Of a stretch of DNA of 64,000 bases, positions 42,801 to 53,640 are shown in pieces. Origin of the DNA: Ichthyophis bannanicus (lineage: Eukaryota > Chordata > Amphibia > Gymnophiona > Ichthyophiidae); contig CM066031.1 in NCBI GenBank assembly GCA_033557465.1, forward strand, positions 1,443,116,163 to 1,443,180,162. The letters run 5' to 3'. The position numbers and the translations under genes were made by a program. Positions within the stretch are counted from its first letter, which is position 1; every line of letters begins with the position of its first letter. The notes under the pieces were generated by a model. That model was not told the DNA's origin and made no database searches. It saw only the letters and a list, made by a program, of their open reading frames with translations.

Positions 42801-43672
42801 GACTGTGCTTCCAGGAGTCGAACTGCGGGATTCCTCCCTGGAGGAGCAGAGACTCCATACTTTGAATTGCACCACAGCCCTATGCAGCTATGTCCACAGG
42901 ACACACGTGAAACAGTGCACCAGCAACAAGGGACACAACTACAGGGATCCCACATGCTCCCCCCACTCGGACGGGGGCACAGGCAAGGGCTCAAGCCGCA
43001 CCAAGGTCAAGCACAGAACTCTAACCGCACCATAAGAGTCCAGCACAAACCTGCGGCCTTAATTGTGGGCCTCCTGGCTAACACCACACACTGTCCAATA
43101 AACACTGCAGCATGGACAAACACCTGGCTAACACTACACACTGTCCAAGACCGCCAGGGACTAACTCATGGCCATTGTGGTATTAATGCTTCATTCACAC
43201 CACTCTTGTAGCACAATTGATATTGATGCTGGTCTTATCCTCACAGTGTCCACCTCTTCCTGTGGCGGTATTAATACTGTAATTGCATCACTGGTAGCGC
43301 ATCCTATAGCCTTACTCTCAGTCTCTCACCGCTACGGCATTTTCACTGCACACTTGCACTGCACGCTACACTTACTCCCAGTCTCTCAACGCTACTGCAT
43401 ATCTGCCGCTGCACGTTGAGAACATATGCTCCCGCAATCACTGCTACGGCACATGCACGCATTGGGACTGCAGATTACACGTTCAGCATCTCATGGGCGC
43501 ATGCCCATTTTCACTGCACACCGCTCGTTACACGTTTGCCACTGCCTCCAGGCGCACTACGGTTAACACTACCTAACGGTGCAGTTACAAGGTCTCCCGA
43601 GATACACCAAAAGGATCCAATACAGCAGCTACCCCTTCCACCACATCACTTGGTAGCTTGGGAGGCACCAAG
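42801..43672. other. DIRS G interior, unassigned, with short duplications
   Basis: Repeated words include GGCTAACAC(C/T)ACACACTGTCCAA (43076 and 43131) and CTTACTCTCAGTCTCTCACCGCTACGGCA / CTTACTCCCAGTCTCTCAACGCTACTGCA (43311 and 43371). No gene seen. Confidence 0.45.
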
Positions 43673-43745
43673 TCTTGTCCTAGGAGAAAGCAATGTTACT
43701 TACCTGTAACAGGGGTTCTCCGGGGACAGCAGGATAAGTCAGCCA
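43673..43745. repeat. Internal complementary region of DIRS G
   Basis: CTTGTCCTAGGAGA is the complement of the left terminus; the adjoining AGCAATGTTACTTACCTGTAAC is the complement of the right terminus. The junction is at about 43686. Confidence 0.88.
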
Positions 43746-43794
43746 CACATACCCACCTTCCTCCCCTGGGAAGAGGTAGGCCTCTGACCGATGC

Positions 43795-44004
43795 CCGCCT
43801 CCTAGCAGCGAAGGCTCAGCTATTGATGAACTGGCTAGCTAGGGGCAGGCAGGGGGATGAGGCCAGTTGGCTCATGCTCATAAGGGCAAAAGCCCTTCTG
43901 AGCTATGGAGAGTACTTTCATCTCAGCGCCGGATGACGTCACCAAGTGTGGCTGACTTATCCTGCTGTCCCCGGAGAACCCCCGTTACAGGTAAGTAACA
44001 TTGC
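43795..44004. repeat. Right inverted terminal repeat of DIRS G
   Basis: Complement of 34161-34370. Ends in TTACAGGTAAGTAACATTGC, including CAGGTAAGT as in the A/B family. Confidence 0.87.
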
Positions 44005-44044
44005 CTCCAGCAGGTGGCAAGGTGTGTGTGAACTGGTGTAAAGC

Positions 44045-44330
44045 AGACAATACTGGTTTTCTCTCTGTTGCACCAGATTTGCTCAGGATTCATCGATAGC
44101 AATAACAGCAGACATTAAGAAGACTTTTCTACAGATTAGCCTCAAAGAAAAGGATCAAGATGCAATGAGATTCCTGTTGATCCCGACATGAGTGGGCAAA
44201 GGATTTCCAGGATCTTGCATTCCAAAGATGTTACTGTTAGAACCATTACAAAATTATATATATGCAACATGTATGTGGACAGACTATGATAATGCTACAC
44301 CGGTTTCAAAAGTGCAGCAAAATATTGGAA
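44045..44330 (+). pseudogene. BEL/Pao-like RT remnant
   Basis: One frame reads AITADIKKTFLQISLKEKDQ followed by DAMRFLL, the typical BEL/Pao RT box (ADIEKAFLQISL, DAMRFLW). Upstream residues (GFLSVAPDLLRIH) and a later NMYVD-like piece (the YVDD region) are in other frames with stops. A short decayed fragment; the rest of the element is not recognisable. Confidence 0.6.
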
Positions 44331-44442
44331 AACTTTAGAAGCGAACAGGGTCAGCTAAATTCATTTTCGAAGTGAATCATCAACTTAGTCACACTGAATT
44401 GGAAACACCCTGTAGGGGCCTCACATAGCACCATTCTACTAG

Positions 44443-44540
44443 AGCAAGAGTTCTCAATCCAGTCCTCATGACACACCCAGCCAATCAAGTTTTCAGGATA
44501 ATCACAATGAATATGCATATGAGAGATCTACATGGATTGG
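44443..44540. mobile_element. Half of a palindromic hAT-type MITE
   Basis: The words GAGTTCTCAATCCAGTCCTC, CAGCCAATCAAGTTTTCAGG, ATAATCACAATGAATATGCAT match a short-element type common in amphibian and reptile genomes. Only one arm is present. Confidence 0.55.
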
Positions 44541-45685
44541 AATCAGTGGAAGACAAGGAATAATCCAGCAGAAAGAGAACAGCAGTTGGTGACATGAGCA
44601 GAGTGGTTGCCCTTAGCTGGAACTGAGAGGTCAAAAAACCGACCCACCAAGACAGCATCTCTGGAAGCAGATATGCTAAGACTTCCAGTCTGGTGGCAAT
44701 ACAAATAACTTGCAATGATCACACAGTGCAACCATTGTTGGAATTCAAATACCATATACTGACAGCTATATTTCATATTACTGCCTGGATTCAGGTTTAT
44801 GTTTAAGGTCAATATCCAGAGTCTAAAAGAAGCAGAACCTTAACAGTTCAAGAGACGTCAATGGCTGAGCAATACCAAATAAAACTCATCCTCTTGAGCA
44901 TGTTGAACCACAGAATTCAAGTAATGTAAAGCAAATACCGATGTGGTTAAGCACGCTTAAGATTAGAAACTTAAATTCATCCTTGGGTAAGCAGGCAGGA
45001 TTGGGAGGATTCATTTGGCAGGTTTCAGACACCGTTTCAACACAAGAAAGTAATGTATACGGATGTACCAACATACTTGGGCTCAGTTCGGAAAAGGTTC
45101 TGAAGGGTGTGATGCAGGCAGCTGGTTAGGATTATTAGGCATAAATATCTATCTGTAAGAGATGTAAAAGTGAAACTGGAGAAAGGCACCAAGTCTTCTG
45201 CCTAAGGATCATATCACAGAGAGGACCACAGGGGCAATGACTAAATGGGATAGTTTAGCACATACCATTACAGTATTGAACCTCATCCCTCAGCCAGGGT
45301 AATGTGGAATATGATCTCGGTCTCTCAAATTTGCTGAAAAGGCTCACCGTAGTACCTGCATTGTACCAGAGAGCTTCCTTCCAAGGTTCGTAAGATTTAA
45401 CATGTATAGGCAATCTATCAAGGTATGCTTGAAATTTTCTTTAATTGAGCCTGAGGCACCCAATGCGATGGGGATTATTTCTGCATCCTTCTCTCACATT
45501 TCCTTGCTCTTCAATTGCACTACTCAGTTAAATGAATCTTCTCCCTCTCCACACGATTCATAAAAGAATTGCTTGGAACTGGCAACCAGTTCTGGTGTTC
45601 TCCTTTACCACTATGTCTGGTATCCTTGCATCTTGCTTTTTATTGATTGGAATAGGAATACCCCAGGTGATACCATCTTAATTTT
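44541..45685. other. Unassigned
   Basis: No gene or motif could be named. Frames on both strands are short. It may be decayed retroelement sequence continuing the BEL-like fragment. Confidence 0.35.
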
Positions 45686-45984
45686 CTTATGTTTAATAAT
45701 CTTTATTGAAATTTCTGCATACATTTCAAAAACAAAGGATATGCAGGAAAATGCCCACATTTGAATCAATACACATTAAGAAGACTTAACAAAAAATAAT
45801 ATACATGTTTCAAAGCCCACATCACAAGGAAGAAAGATCTAGAGCCCCTGGGACCAGATAGATTCCAAGACGAAACCCCATACTAACACATTACAACCCG
45901 TAAAAAAAGAGAGAAAGAACTTATTCAAAGGGATCATTCAATCCACAGAGAACTCGCAATGAGAATTATACAATACAATCGCTA

Positions 45985-47082
45985 CACCAAGAAGGCTTCT
46001 AATTTAGCTGGATCCATAAATATATAATGCTTCCCCTGAAAGATCACGAGACACTTACAAAAGAAGCGCAAATAGAAAGTAGCCCCTTTGGCCAAAACCC
46101 TAGTTTTCAAAGCCAGGAATAATTTACGATGGGATTGGGTTAAACAAAAAACATTGGGGAAAATAGTTAAATTGGCCACAAAAGGGAAACTCCTTTACCT
46201 TAAAATAATTAATCACTACCATATTTTTATCAAGAAGGTAACCACCAAGGTGGCATGGTTACAAATTTCATCCTGCGACGACTCCAAAAATTTTGAAAGA
46301 TCCAAGCAAGTGGTCGAGTAGTAACAGAATAAACATTGGACACCTAGATTTCATCAGCATTTGTGAGTAGCAGAACTTCCTTAGTAATATCATTCCAGAC
46401 AGATAATGAGTCTGGGGAAAATTTAGAAAACACAAGTTCCTAGAACTTACAACATTATCCATAGACTCTATCTGCCTCCGCAGTAAAGTTAAATACTTTA
46501 CCATAACCAAATTAGTATCTTGCAATCCTGCTATTTGATCATCACATACAACCACTTTTGTTGCAAACCGATAACAAAATTATCTAATTGTTGAAGTTTT
46601 ACAGTCTCCTGTGAAAAAGTCTATAAATGAGACAAAGCTTTTCACTAAAATACTGGAAGAATTCACTATAGTCCTGATATCTCCAAGAGATACCTCCTGG
46701 GAGGAGGGGGGGGATCCCAGACAATTTAGTCATTTCAGCAAAACATACCTATTTAGGAACAGGCACTATCACATTAACCTCAGTCTCACCAACCAGACAA
46801 GGACTAACTTCACCATATCTTGTCCCGTGGGAGGAGGAATTGGCTCATACTGTAAATCCTCTGCAGATGCTCCCCAGGAGGAAGCAGTGGAGTCCTTTCA
46901 ATGAAGTTCAAAACTAGCCCCAGATGTAGAAATTAACTTATAGGGTCTGCATCTCCAAACTACCTGCAGTAGAAACAGCAATCAGATGTTTATCCAATGG
47001 GCCTATTGCTGGATTCCTAGGCATTGAAATCAGCCACCTTCGCTATAGTTCTCCCTTTACGCTTACCGGCTCCCTTAGGCAT
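45985..47082 (-). pseudogene. L1-like ORF1 protein, copy 3, frameshifted
   Basis: Start ATG at 47082 (MPKGAGKRKGRTIA), after which a stop appears within 20 codons. The RRM-like part is open at 46555-46268 (DNVVSSRNLCFLNFPQTHYLSGMILL) and the C-terminal domain at 46179-45982 (FPNVFCLTQSHRKLFLALKTR, AKGATFYLRFFCKCLV, YIFMDPAKLEAFL). The parts lie in different frames. The protein is clearly related to, but distant from, the intact ORF1 at 55224; it represents another subfamily. Confidence 0.78.
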
Positions 47083-47207
47083 ATCTCCTCACTGCAGGTC
47101 AAGGCAGAGGGAGCCTCAAAGGCCCTCGAAATGGCCTCAAAGGGGCACCAAAGAGGCATGCCCCTTTGACCAAGTGCCCTTTCAACCACATGGCTGTGGC
47201 TGCACAG

Positions 47208-47455
47208 CAACACACCAAGCTTTAAACCATCAGCGAATCAATAAGAGGTCGAGGGGTGTAGCTTCCCAGTAGCAATGGTTCTGCTGCCCAAGGTCTTCTG
47301 AGGTAAACTCCACTAGCACGTATGCCAGGTTGCTCAGACATGGTCCTAGTAGGAAGCTCTCTCTCCCCACTCATGTTATAGCACACCAAGCTTTAAACCA
47401 CCAGTGAGCCAATGAGACCTGGTGAGGGGGTATGGCTTCCTGGCAGCAACCCTCA
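47208..47455 (-). repeat. 5' tandem monomers (171-bp period) of ORF1-only element copy 3
   Basis: CACACCAAGCTTTAAACCA(T/C)CAG(C/T)GA recurs at about 47211 and 47382. The unit is unrelated to the 128-bp monomers at 54467, though it occupies the same place upstream of ORF1. Confidence 0.7.
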
Positions 47456-47460
47456 AGGAA

Positions 47461-47800
47461 ACCAACCAATCAATCCTGGTGAACCCAAGAGCTGCACCAC
47501 CACCACCACCACCAACCATATAAGTACAAACTCAAGCATTCAAGCACATTACCATCTGGAACCCCGCACTGTGTCCCCTCGAATGGTGACAAAAACGTCT
47601 GCAATCAAACTATCAAACTTGGAGAACCATCCAACATCATATATTAGCTCCTTCAAATCACCTGCCTTCTATCCATAAAGTTTCGGGTTCAGGTCAGTCT
47701 GGGATTTTGGACGGGAAATATTTTATATACAGCAGTACTTTTAAGGATTTCCCAGAGGAGTCTTCCTGCAACTCTCCGTTCATGTGGACGACATTCAAGG
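47461..47800. other. Unassigned, with (CAC)n run
   Basis: A (CCA)n microsatellite at 47496-47514 is the only feature noted. Confidence 0.4.
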
Positions 47801-47960
47801 AAACTCTTTGATGCTTCCTGCAATGGCAGGCTATTTTTTCTGTGCCCTCCGACAGAGGGCCAGGGGTATAATCCACGATTCATGGCTACCCAGGAAGGGA
47901 GGTTCCTTTTGGCATATTCTGGACTTAGAGCCAGTTGTTTCTGGACTTCTCACTGTCTTG
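47801..47960 (+). pseudogene. Short DIRS RT remnant
   Basis: Plus-strand frame contains RARGIIHDSWLPRKGGSFWH then ILDLEPV, resembling the GIYSPYFLIPKKxGSFRPILDL segment of DIRS RTs. Too short and diverged to place in a family. Confidence 0.42.
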
Positions 47961-48118
47961 AATGCTCCTCAGCCTCGCCACATCTTCTCTGAGCTCCTCC
48001 ACTTGTTTTCTGAGAGCTTCATCATGCAGGCATCCTGCACATGGAACCAGACTTCAACTGGCTTTGGGATCTCTGTCTGGACAGAGGCAGAAGCTGTAAC
48101 AGGGGCAACAGCTTTGGT

Positions 48119-48279
48119 AAGAAGAAATTAGACCTTACCTGCTAATTGTCTTTCCTTGAGATCTCTCCAGGCCAGTCCAGGAACATTAGGGTAGTCAACC
48201 TTCTCCAGCAGCTGAGGACTGAATTCTGAAGTTTTGCTGACATCCTATCCGGCTCCCCCTGGTGTCAGAACCTCAGTCT
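48119..48279. repeat. Left inverted terminal repeat of DIRS C
   Basis: Complement of 54269-54396 after its first 50 bases. The complement of the outer part contains CAGGTAAGG. Confidence 0.9.
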
Positions 48280-48559
48280 ACCACTGTCAAAGCAGCCTGT
48301 GAAAATAATCTCATTCCATGATCTAAAACCATTGTAACCAACCCTAACACAAAAAATAAAAACCAACATCCAGAGCCTACCGAACCTATAGCCAGCTCCT
48401 ACTTTTTAAAATCTTACTTTATATTATCTTATTTTATAGCGAACCCCCCCCCCCCCCCGCTACTACCAGGGAGCCCCACAGTCCAAACGGCTCCAGACTT
48501 TCTGGGCGGAAGGCCAAAAATAAATTCTGCTGAGTCCCCCGCCCAGTAACGCCAATGTC

Positions 48560-48573
48560 ACCATGCTCAGTCA
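48560..48573. repeat. Target duplication of palindromic insertion (ACCATGCTCAGTCA)
   Basis: Identical 14 bases occur at 49090-49103. Confidence 0.88.
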
Positions 48574-49089
48574 TATTCTGTAAAAATAAGTCGTTCACTT
48601 CTAACTCAATCAAAATAGAAGTATAGAAAATACTTAAATGTAAATGTATCAAAAAAGCTTAACAAAACTCAGCTCATTTATGAAAAAAAGGTCTCAGACT
48701 TATTCGGCATGACTTTCTGACTTTCGTCTTAGAAGGTGATATGCCTGATTGCATCAATGACCTTACAAATATTCTCAACAGATGAGCCAGTCCAATACTT
48801 TAACATCTCCAATCACTTAAAGACATCTAAAGTATTGGACTGGCTCATCTGTTGAGAATATTTGTAAGGTCATTGATGCAATCAGGCATATCACCTTCTA
48901 AGACGAAAGTCAGAAAGTCATGCCGAATAAGTCTGAGACCTTTTTTTCATAAATGAGCTGAGATTTGTTAAGCTTTTTTGATACATTTACGTTTAAGTAT
49001 TTTCTATACTTCTATTTCGATTGAGTTAGAAGTGAACGACTTATTTTTACAGAATATACAGTTGATCGTTCTGAAGAAGACCAAGCAGT
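48574..49089. mobile_element. 516-bp palindromic insertion in DIRS C
   Basis: A near-perfect inverted repeat with arms 48574-48803 and 48828-49056 and a loop of about 25 bases. A 33-base non-palindromic tail (TACAGTTGATCGTTCTGAAG...) follows the right arm. The exact 14-bp duplication shows that the palindrome arrived as a unit. No coding. A target duplication of this size suggests target-primed reverse transcription, perhaps Penelope-like. Confidence 0.85.
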
Positions 49090-49164
49090 ACCATGCTCAG
49101 TCAAACATGGCCAGCAGACGTACTAGACTCTACCCTCAAAATTCTTCCAATCCGCAAATGAACT

Positions 49165-49268
49165 GGGTGGATCCTGGACTGGCCCGGAGAGATCTCAAGG
49201 AAAGACAATTAGCAGGTAAGGTCTAATTTCTTCTTCCTCTTCGGGCCAGTCCAGGAACATTAGGGAAG
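49165..49268. repeat. Internal complementary region of DIRS C
   Basis: GACTGGCCCGGAGAGATCTC to AATTTCTTCTT is the complement of the left end; CCTCTTCGGGCCAGTCCAGG onward is the complement of the right end. Junction at about 49231. Confidence 0.88.
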
Positions 49269-49329
49269 TACCAAAGAAGTTCCTAACCCCGGGAGGGACC
49301 CACTAGGCCCGCTATGATGGCCGAGGCCC

Positions 49330-50240
49330 CCACATTTGCATCCCCTCTGGCTTGAACATCCAATCTATAATGCTTTGCAAAAGTGTGAAGGGATGACCAA
49401 GTAGCCGCCCGGCATATGTCTACCGGTAGAACCAAAGCAAAACTCGGCCCAGGACGTTGCCTGGCTTCGAGTAGAATGAGCGCAGAGCCCTTCCGGGGGC
49501 ACTTTTCCGCTCGCTTGATATGCTGCTGATATGGCGTGTTTTACCCATCAAGCAATCGAGGCTTTGGAGGCCGCTTCTCCTTTCTGAGGTCCCCCAAACA
49601 GCACGAACAATCTGTCTGTCGAAAGGGTTTCGTTCTCCTAATCGTCGGAGCACTCTCCCTAAATCCAACTTTTATAAGGCACCATCTATTGGCTGTCCCC
49701 CCTGGCCCCTAAAGGTCGGTAGAGAAATAGGCTGATTCACATGAAACCTCGACACTACCTTCGGGAGAAAAGAAGGGACCGGCCGCAACATTACCTTCTC
49801 CTCGGAAAACTGGATATACGGCTCTCTACATGAAAGCGCTTGGAGATCCGAGATTCTTCTCGATGAATACAATGCTACTAAGAAAGTGGTTTTCCATGAA
49901 AAATCTGAGCGATACCCCCTTTGCCGGTTCAAAGGGAGGCCTCGTCAATGCTTCCAGGACTAAGTTCACATCCCAGGCCGGCACCACCGGTCTAACCAGG
50001 GAACGCATGTTCTTCACCGCTCTCAAGAATCGTAGAATATCAGGATGTCCGGACAAGAAAACACGCTAGGGCAACTAATTGAACTTTAAGAGGGCTAGCC
50101 CCTTATCCAGACCCCCCTGCAGAAAAGACAACACATCCGGCACCAAAGCGTTGCACGGTCGAAGGCCACGCTCGTCGCACCAGCGCTCCAAGATACGCCA
50201 AATACGAATATAAGCCATGGAAGTAGACTGCTTCCTGGCC
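49330..50240 (-). pseudogene. DIRS tyrosine recombinase (element C), frameshifted
   Basis: N-terminal domain near 50240-50075 (ARKQSTSMAYIRIWRILERWC); middle at 50056-49826 (VPAWDVNLVLEALTRPPFEP); first catalytic Arg at about 49880 (YSSRRISDLQAL). The HxxR motif (AHSTRS) appears about 49470 in a shifted frame, and the final region is again out of frame, so the tyrosine is lost from the reading. At least three shifts. Confidence 0.82.
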
Positions 50241-50299
50241 TTCAACACTGTGGCTATCACCGCTGTCGAATAACCTCTACGACTCAACCTCTGCCTTTC

Positions 50300-52146
50300 A
50301 AGAGCCGAGCCATAAGCAAGAAGCGATCCACGTTCGGCATGAGCAGTGGGCCCTGGTACAATAGGTTTGCCCGAGTAGGTAGCTTCCAGGGACTGTCCAC
50401 TAAGAGACGCACTAGGTCCGCATACCAAGCTCTCCTGGGCCAGTCTGGGGCAATAAGAATCACCTGACCATCGTGACGCTCTATCCTCCGAATGACTCGC
50501 CCGATCATCGGCCATGGGGGAAAGACAAAAGCAACACTCCCAACGGCCACGGCTGAGCCAAGCCGTCGAGACCTTCCGACATGCGTTCCCTGCGCCTGCT
50601 GAAAAACCGACCGGCCTTGGCATTGTCGAGGGTGACCATCAGGTCCATTACCAGCTGCCCCCATTGACGCGTAAGATAGTGAAAAACTGCTGCGTTCAAC
50701 TCCTACTCCCCTGGATCTATCACACGTCTGCTGAGATAATCGGCCTGCACATTGTCCCGTCCTGCTACATGAGCCGCTGAAAGAGCTAACAGATGAGTCT
50801 ATGCCCAGCTCATCAACCACTGACTTTCTTCTAGCAATGCTGTACTGCCTGTTCCACCTTGCCGATTGATATAGGACACTGTCACTGCATTGTCGAAGAA
50901 CACTCGTACTGCTTTTCCTTGTACAAGATGGAGAAACTCCTGAAGAGCGAGGTGCACCGCTCTCAGCTCCAGGTGATTGATGGACCAACCCTTCACCTCT
51001 GGTGGCCAACACCCCTGAGCCATGTGTGACAGACAATGCGCTCCCCAGCCGAAGAGGCCGGCATCTGTGGTGATGAGCAACCAATCCGGTTGCTGTAGTG
51101 GAACTCCCGCTCGAAGATGGCTGGGATCCAACCACCACTGCAAACTGTCGATGACAGCCTGTGAGCATTCCAACTTCCGATCCAGGGGATGATCCTGAGG
51201 CGACCACCTTGCCAGCAAAGCCTGCTGCAGCGGACGCATATGCGCTCTTGCCCAGGGTACCAGATCCAAGGCCACCGCCATGGACTCCAGCAGCTGTACG
51301 TAACGCCACACAGTTGGATCTTTCAGGCGTAAAAACGCTGTTACTTGCCTCAAAATCTTTTGTACTCTTGTCTTCCGGCAGAAAAACTGCTCCTACCGCT
51401 GTGTCGAACACCGCTCCGAGGTAAAGGAGACGCTGCACTGGCTGCAACTGACTCTTGGCTTGATTCACCACCCAGCCGAGCTGTTCTAGAAGACTCACCA
51501 CCCGCGCCGTTGCCCCATTCGACTCCGACATGGACAGTGCTCGAATCAACCAATCGTCGAGGTAAGGGTGCACAAGAATGCTCTCTTTTCTCAACGCCGC
51601 CACCACTACCATCACTTCCATGAACATGTGAGGCGCAGTAGCCAGACCAAACAGCAATGCTTGGAACTGAAAATGACCCATGGGTACCGCAAAACGCAAA
51701 CACTTTTGATGCTCTGGCCTGACGGGAATGTGAAGGTAGGCCTCTGTCAGATCTATGGACGAGAGCACTTCTCCTGGCTGCACTGACCGAATAATCGACC
51801 GTAGGGTCTCCATCCGGAAATGCGGAATTCTTAAACAGCGGTTCACGTGTTTGAGATCCAAAATAGGTTGAAAAGACCCCTCCCCTTTTTGGGAACTACA
51901 AAATAAATTGAGTATCGACCTAACCCTAACTGGCTGTGAGGGACCGGAACCACCACTTGAAGCCGCAGTAACCGCTGAAGTGTCGCGGATACCACTTCGT
52001 TCTTTTCCGCAGACCCACATGGAGACACCACGAAAGCCTCTGCTAACGGCCGAGCAAACTCGAGTGTGTAACCGTCGCGAATAATTTCCAGTACCCATTG
52101 ATCCGTCGTTATGGTGGTCCAGATGGAGATGAAGTTCTGCAGTCAT
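50300..52146 (-). pseudogene. DIRS reverse transcriptase-RNase H (element C), frameshifted
   Basis: The RT part lies in the frame beginning at 52146: FQPILDLKHVN, SSIDLTEAYLHIPV, LLFGLATAP and the catalytic HPYLDDWLI. After LPEDKST (about 51350) the frame is lost; RNase H continues in 51353-50799 (TTDAG, NHLELRAVHLAL, FFDNAVT) and then 50699-50505. The long open frame beyond 51350 in the original register is not homologous to anything and is an artefact of the shift. Motif order is as in A. The C-terminal VILIAPDWPRRAWY box is retained near 50430. Confidence 0.88.
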
Positions 52147-52257
52147 CCTCCCACCGGTACCTCCGTCTGGACCAACCTCCTTTCATTGGGGCTTCTTATT
52201 GGAGTTCTGCGGGGTACCGAAATATCCCCTGCCGAATCCTCACGCTCCCCGTAAAGA

Positions 52258-53640
52258 CTAACCTCTGGATATAAAGCGCCCTCTCTGATAGGGGGTAAAG
52301 CGAGATCCTCTGAATCTGCAAAACTCTTGGGACTGTCCTCTGTGCAGATTGTTAGGTTTCTGACCTTTCGGGTGGTCCTCTGGAAGCCGACCCCCTTTAG
52401 AGTCTCCGAGATCCTTCACAATCTTCTCCAGGGCTGCTGCAAAGAGCAGCGTGCCCTTGTACGGAAGCTTACTAAGGCGAGCCTTAGATGACGAGTCCGC
52501 CACCCAATTCCGCAGCCAGAGAAATCTCCTAGCAGCAATCACAGATGCCATGGACTTAGCTGAAATCCGTACCAAATCATAGAAAGTATCAGCTAGATAA
52601 GCTGCTGCCGATTCGAGCTTTGCGCCCGCCAAGGTAGAGCCATCCTCACCTTCCAAATGAGAATCCCCTTGGATCCAACAAATGGAGGCCCTGGAGACAT
52701 ACGCACCACAGATCGCTGCTCGTAGCGACAGAGCGCTAGCGTCAAACGCCTGCTTAAGTAGGGTCTCCAATTTCCTATCCTGCAAATCCTTAAGGGCTGC
52801 ACTGCCCTCCACTGGAATTGTCATTTTCTTCGTTACCGCTGCTACCAAGGCATCCACCTTGGGCATCTTTAGTAAGTCCTGTTCCTCCTGCGGAAGTGGG
52901 TACAGCCGTCCGATGGCCAGCGCCCCCCGCAGGGTAGCCTCTGGACATTCCCATTCGGAGTCCACCATCTGCCTTATAACCCTGTGAACCGGAAAACACC
53001 TTTGCTCCGCTTTAAATCCCTGGAGCAGAGGATCCTTAAAAGGGCTCCTCCTGAGCTGATGGCAGGGCAATATTTAGGGCTGCCAGTGACTGGGCAATAA
53101 GTGCTCCCAATTCTTCCTTTCTAAAGACCCTGAAAACATTAGGATCTTCGCCTGGCCCAAACTCACCGTCCTCCAGATCCGTGGTCCACTGATCCAGGCC
53201 TGAGTGAGAGAATTTCTCCCTCCTCAGCCCCCTGGAGAGCCGAGACCTGCTGACCGAAGCTATCGGTGCTCACCCCCGCCCCCAAGGCTGACTTGGAGGA
53301 TCCTTCCCCTGGGTCCAGAGGAGAGATCTCTCCTTTCTGTGCTCCTGACGGACTAGGGACAGAGTCATTGCCCTGGACCTGCTGCAACTTCAGGCAATAG
53401 GCTTTATGTAGGGACAGTATAAAGTCCGCAGAAAAAAAGAGCCCCTAAACCTCCCTGCACTGAGGCTAATGACTGTGAAGGAGCATCCTCCACCTGAATG
53501 GGCTTTTTAGACTTGGTTTTTCTCTTCCTGGGCTTTTCCTGACTTGTTGCAGGAACGGGAGCTCTATCTAAAATGGCCGCTATTCCCGCCTTTTCTGTCA
53601 CGCTCTGCAGACCCCCTAACGGATCTAAGGCCTACAGCTT
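52258..53640 (-). pseudogene. DIRS gag-like ORF1 (element C), frameshifted
   Basis: The 270-aa frame 53070-52258 carries the capsid-like core (VEGSAALKDLQDRKLETLL, FYDLVRISAKSMASVIAARR, FLWLRNWVADSSSKARLSKL, KIVKDLGDSKGGRLPED) and a basic, arginine-rich tail (FCRFRGSRFTPYQRGR). Upstream frames 53387-53163 and 53601-53404 contain the basic and acidic N-terminal parts in other registers. D and E encode the same protein type. Confidence 0.82.

Larger units (their letters stand above)
34161..44004 (+). mobile_element. Non-coding DIRS-like element G with nested insertions
   Basis: Left terminus TCTCCTAGGACAAG... and right terminus ...GTTACAGGTAAGTAACATTGC. Inverted terminal repeats of about 200 bases (34161-34370 and about 43795-44004) share GTCAGCCACACTTGGTGACGTC and CTCAGAAGGGCTTTTGCCCTT. 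An internal complementary region at about 43673-43745 joins complements of both ends. Removing the hAT insertion leaves about 5.8 kb, the size of coding DIRS elements A and B, yet no RT, RNase H or recombinase could be found. I infer a non-autonomous DIRS mobilised by another family. Confidence 0.82.
45686..47460 (-). mobile_element. ORF1-only L1-like element, copy 3 (degenerate) with 5' monomers
   Basis: Minus-strand relative of the element at 54466. The 3' end at about 45686 has an AATAAAG signal; a degenerate ORF1 occupies 45985-47082; a GC-rich leader with repeated CCTTTGAGGC-type words (47083-47200) follows, then two copies of a 171-bp unit (from 47208). Only about 300 bases lie between ORF1 end and 3' end, so ORF2 is again absent. 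Confidence 0.7.

Noticed and set aside
48425..48470. C-rich run as a regulatory site
   Set aside because: A simple homopolymer outside the palindrome; comparable runs are scattered in the window.
50284..51350. Serine/glycine-rich C-terminal half of the 620-aa frame in DIRS C
   Set aside because: After the frameshift at about 51350 it is an out-of-frame reading; the real RNase H lies in another frame.
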